From Aromatoleum evansii (GTDB lineage Bacteria > Pseudomonadota > Gammaproteobacteria > Burkholderiales > Rhodocyclaceae), in NCBI RefSeq assembly GCF_012910805.1, contig NZ_WTVK01000003.1, forward strand, positions 102,739 through 166,738: a stretch of 64,000 bases of DNA. The letters are read 5' to 3'. Of the stretch, positions 63,893 through 64,000 are shown piece after piece. The translations under genes and the position numbers were made by a program. The notes below the pieces were generated by a model. It had not been told where the DNA came from. It saw only the letters and a program-made list of their open reading frames with translations, and did not search any database. Each line of letters starts with the position of its first letter. Positions within the stretch are counted from its first letter, which is position 1.

Positions 63893-64000
63893 TCAAGCGC
63901 CATGTATAGCGGGATCGAAAGCCTTTCCCGATTTGAGCACGCCGAAGGCGACATGAACGAGCTTTCGCATCATGGCACCGATGATGAGCATGGGCGGTTT
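63893..64000 (-). mobile_element. IS110-family transposase, C-terminal end
   Basis: The minus strand at the window edge reads the last 35 residues of an IS110/IS116/IS902-type transposase: KPPMLIIGAMMRKLVHVAFG then VLKSGKAFDPAIHGA and a stop. This ending is characteristic of the family. The gene continues beyond the window, so whether the element is intact cannot be seen. Confidence 0.85.

Noticed and set aside
63663..63956. 97-codon plus-strand frame at the window end
   Set aside because: It overlaps padB antisense and the IS110 3' end; it is explained by those two features.

Overview
The window looks like the chromosome of a denitrifying betaproteobacterium of the Aromatoleum/Azoarcus/Thauera group. 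It is very GC-rich, carries an NnrS gene, and contains gene sets known from that group: phenylacetate oxidation (pad), 2-aminobenzoate metabolism through CoA thioesters (abm), and an indoleacetate-type anaerobic pathway (iaa). The genus is inferred from gene content only.

Region by region. (1) Positions 1-11529, + strand: an operon for oxygen-independent indoleacetate breakdown. It holds an ATP-dependent hydantoinase-like ring-opening pair, an acyl-CoA dehydrogenase, a two-subunit B12 mutase, a three-subunit molybdenum hydroxylase, a CoA-transferase and a periplasmic binding protein. (2) 11718-21043, - strand: the abm genes (2-aminobenzoate-CoA ligase, 2-aminobenzoyl-CoA monooxygenase/reductase, SDR, enoyl-CoA hydratase-like, acyl-CoA dehydrogenase, RidA, MarR, binding protein). 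(3) 21387-24259, + strand: a TRAP transporter. (4) 24433-39251: a divergent MarR gene, then an oxygenase operon with IorA/IorB-like proteins, reductase, Rieske oxygenase alpha and beta, CoA ligase, thiolase-fold protein, DUF35-SDR fusion, isatin-hydrolase-like cyclase, SDR and a near-copy of the binding protein of region 1. (5) 39454-44808: NnrS, a low-GC island with a nuclease/NTPase gene, a triplicated repeat and a ParDE-type toxin-antitoxin pair. (6) 44924-52712, - strand: an AraC regulator and an operon of cofactor-maturation and redox genes, including a MeaB-XdhC fusion. (7) 52956-63739, - strand: the pad operon. (8) The window ends in the 3' end of an IS110-family transposase.

How it fits together. 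I read regions 1, 2, 4 and probably 6 as one auxin (indole-3-acetate) catabolic locus with two entries. Without oxygen: the Mo hydroxylase makes the oxindole, the hydantoinase-like pair opens the ring, a CoA-transferase activates (2-aminophenyl)succinate, the B12 mutase makes a benzylmalonyl-type thioester, and the dehydrogenase oxidises and decarboxylates it. With oxygen: the Rieske oxygenase makes dioxindole-3-acetate, the ligase activates it, the thiolase-fold/DUF35 pair would cleave it to isatin and acetyl-CoA, the cyclase would hydrolyse isatin to isatinate, and the IorAB-like enzyme would turn isatinate into 2-aminobenzoyl-CoA. Both would converge on 2-aminobenzoyl-CoA, the substrate of the abm enzymes. 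The MeaB-XdhC fusion joins chaperones for the two special cofactor enzymes of the anaerobic branch. A 15-base motif, TTCATNNNTAAAGTA, lies upstream of three of the transcription units and may tie them into one MarR regulon. All functions are read from sequence and family knowledge; none was tested by database search.
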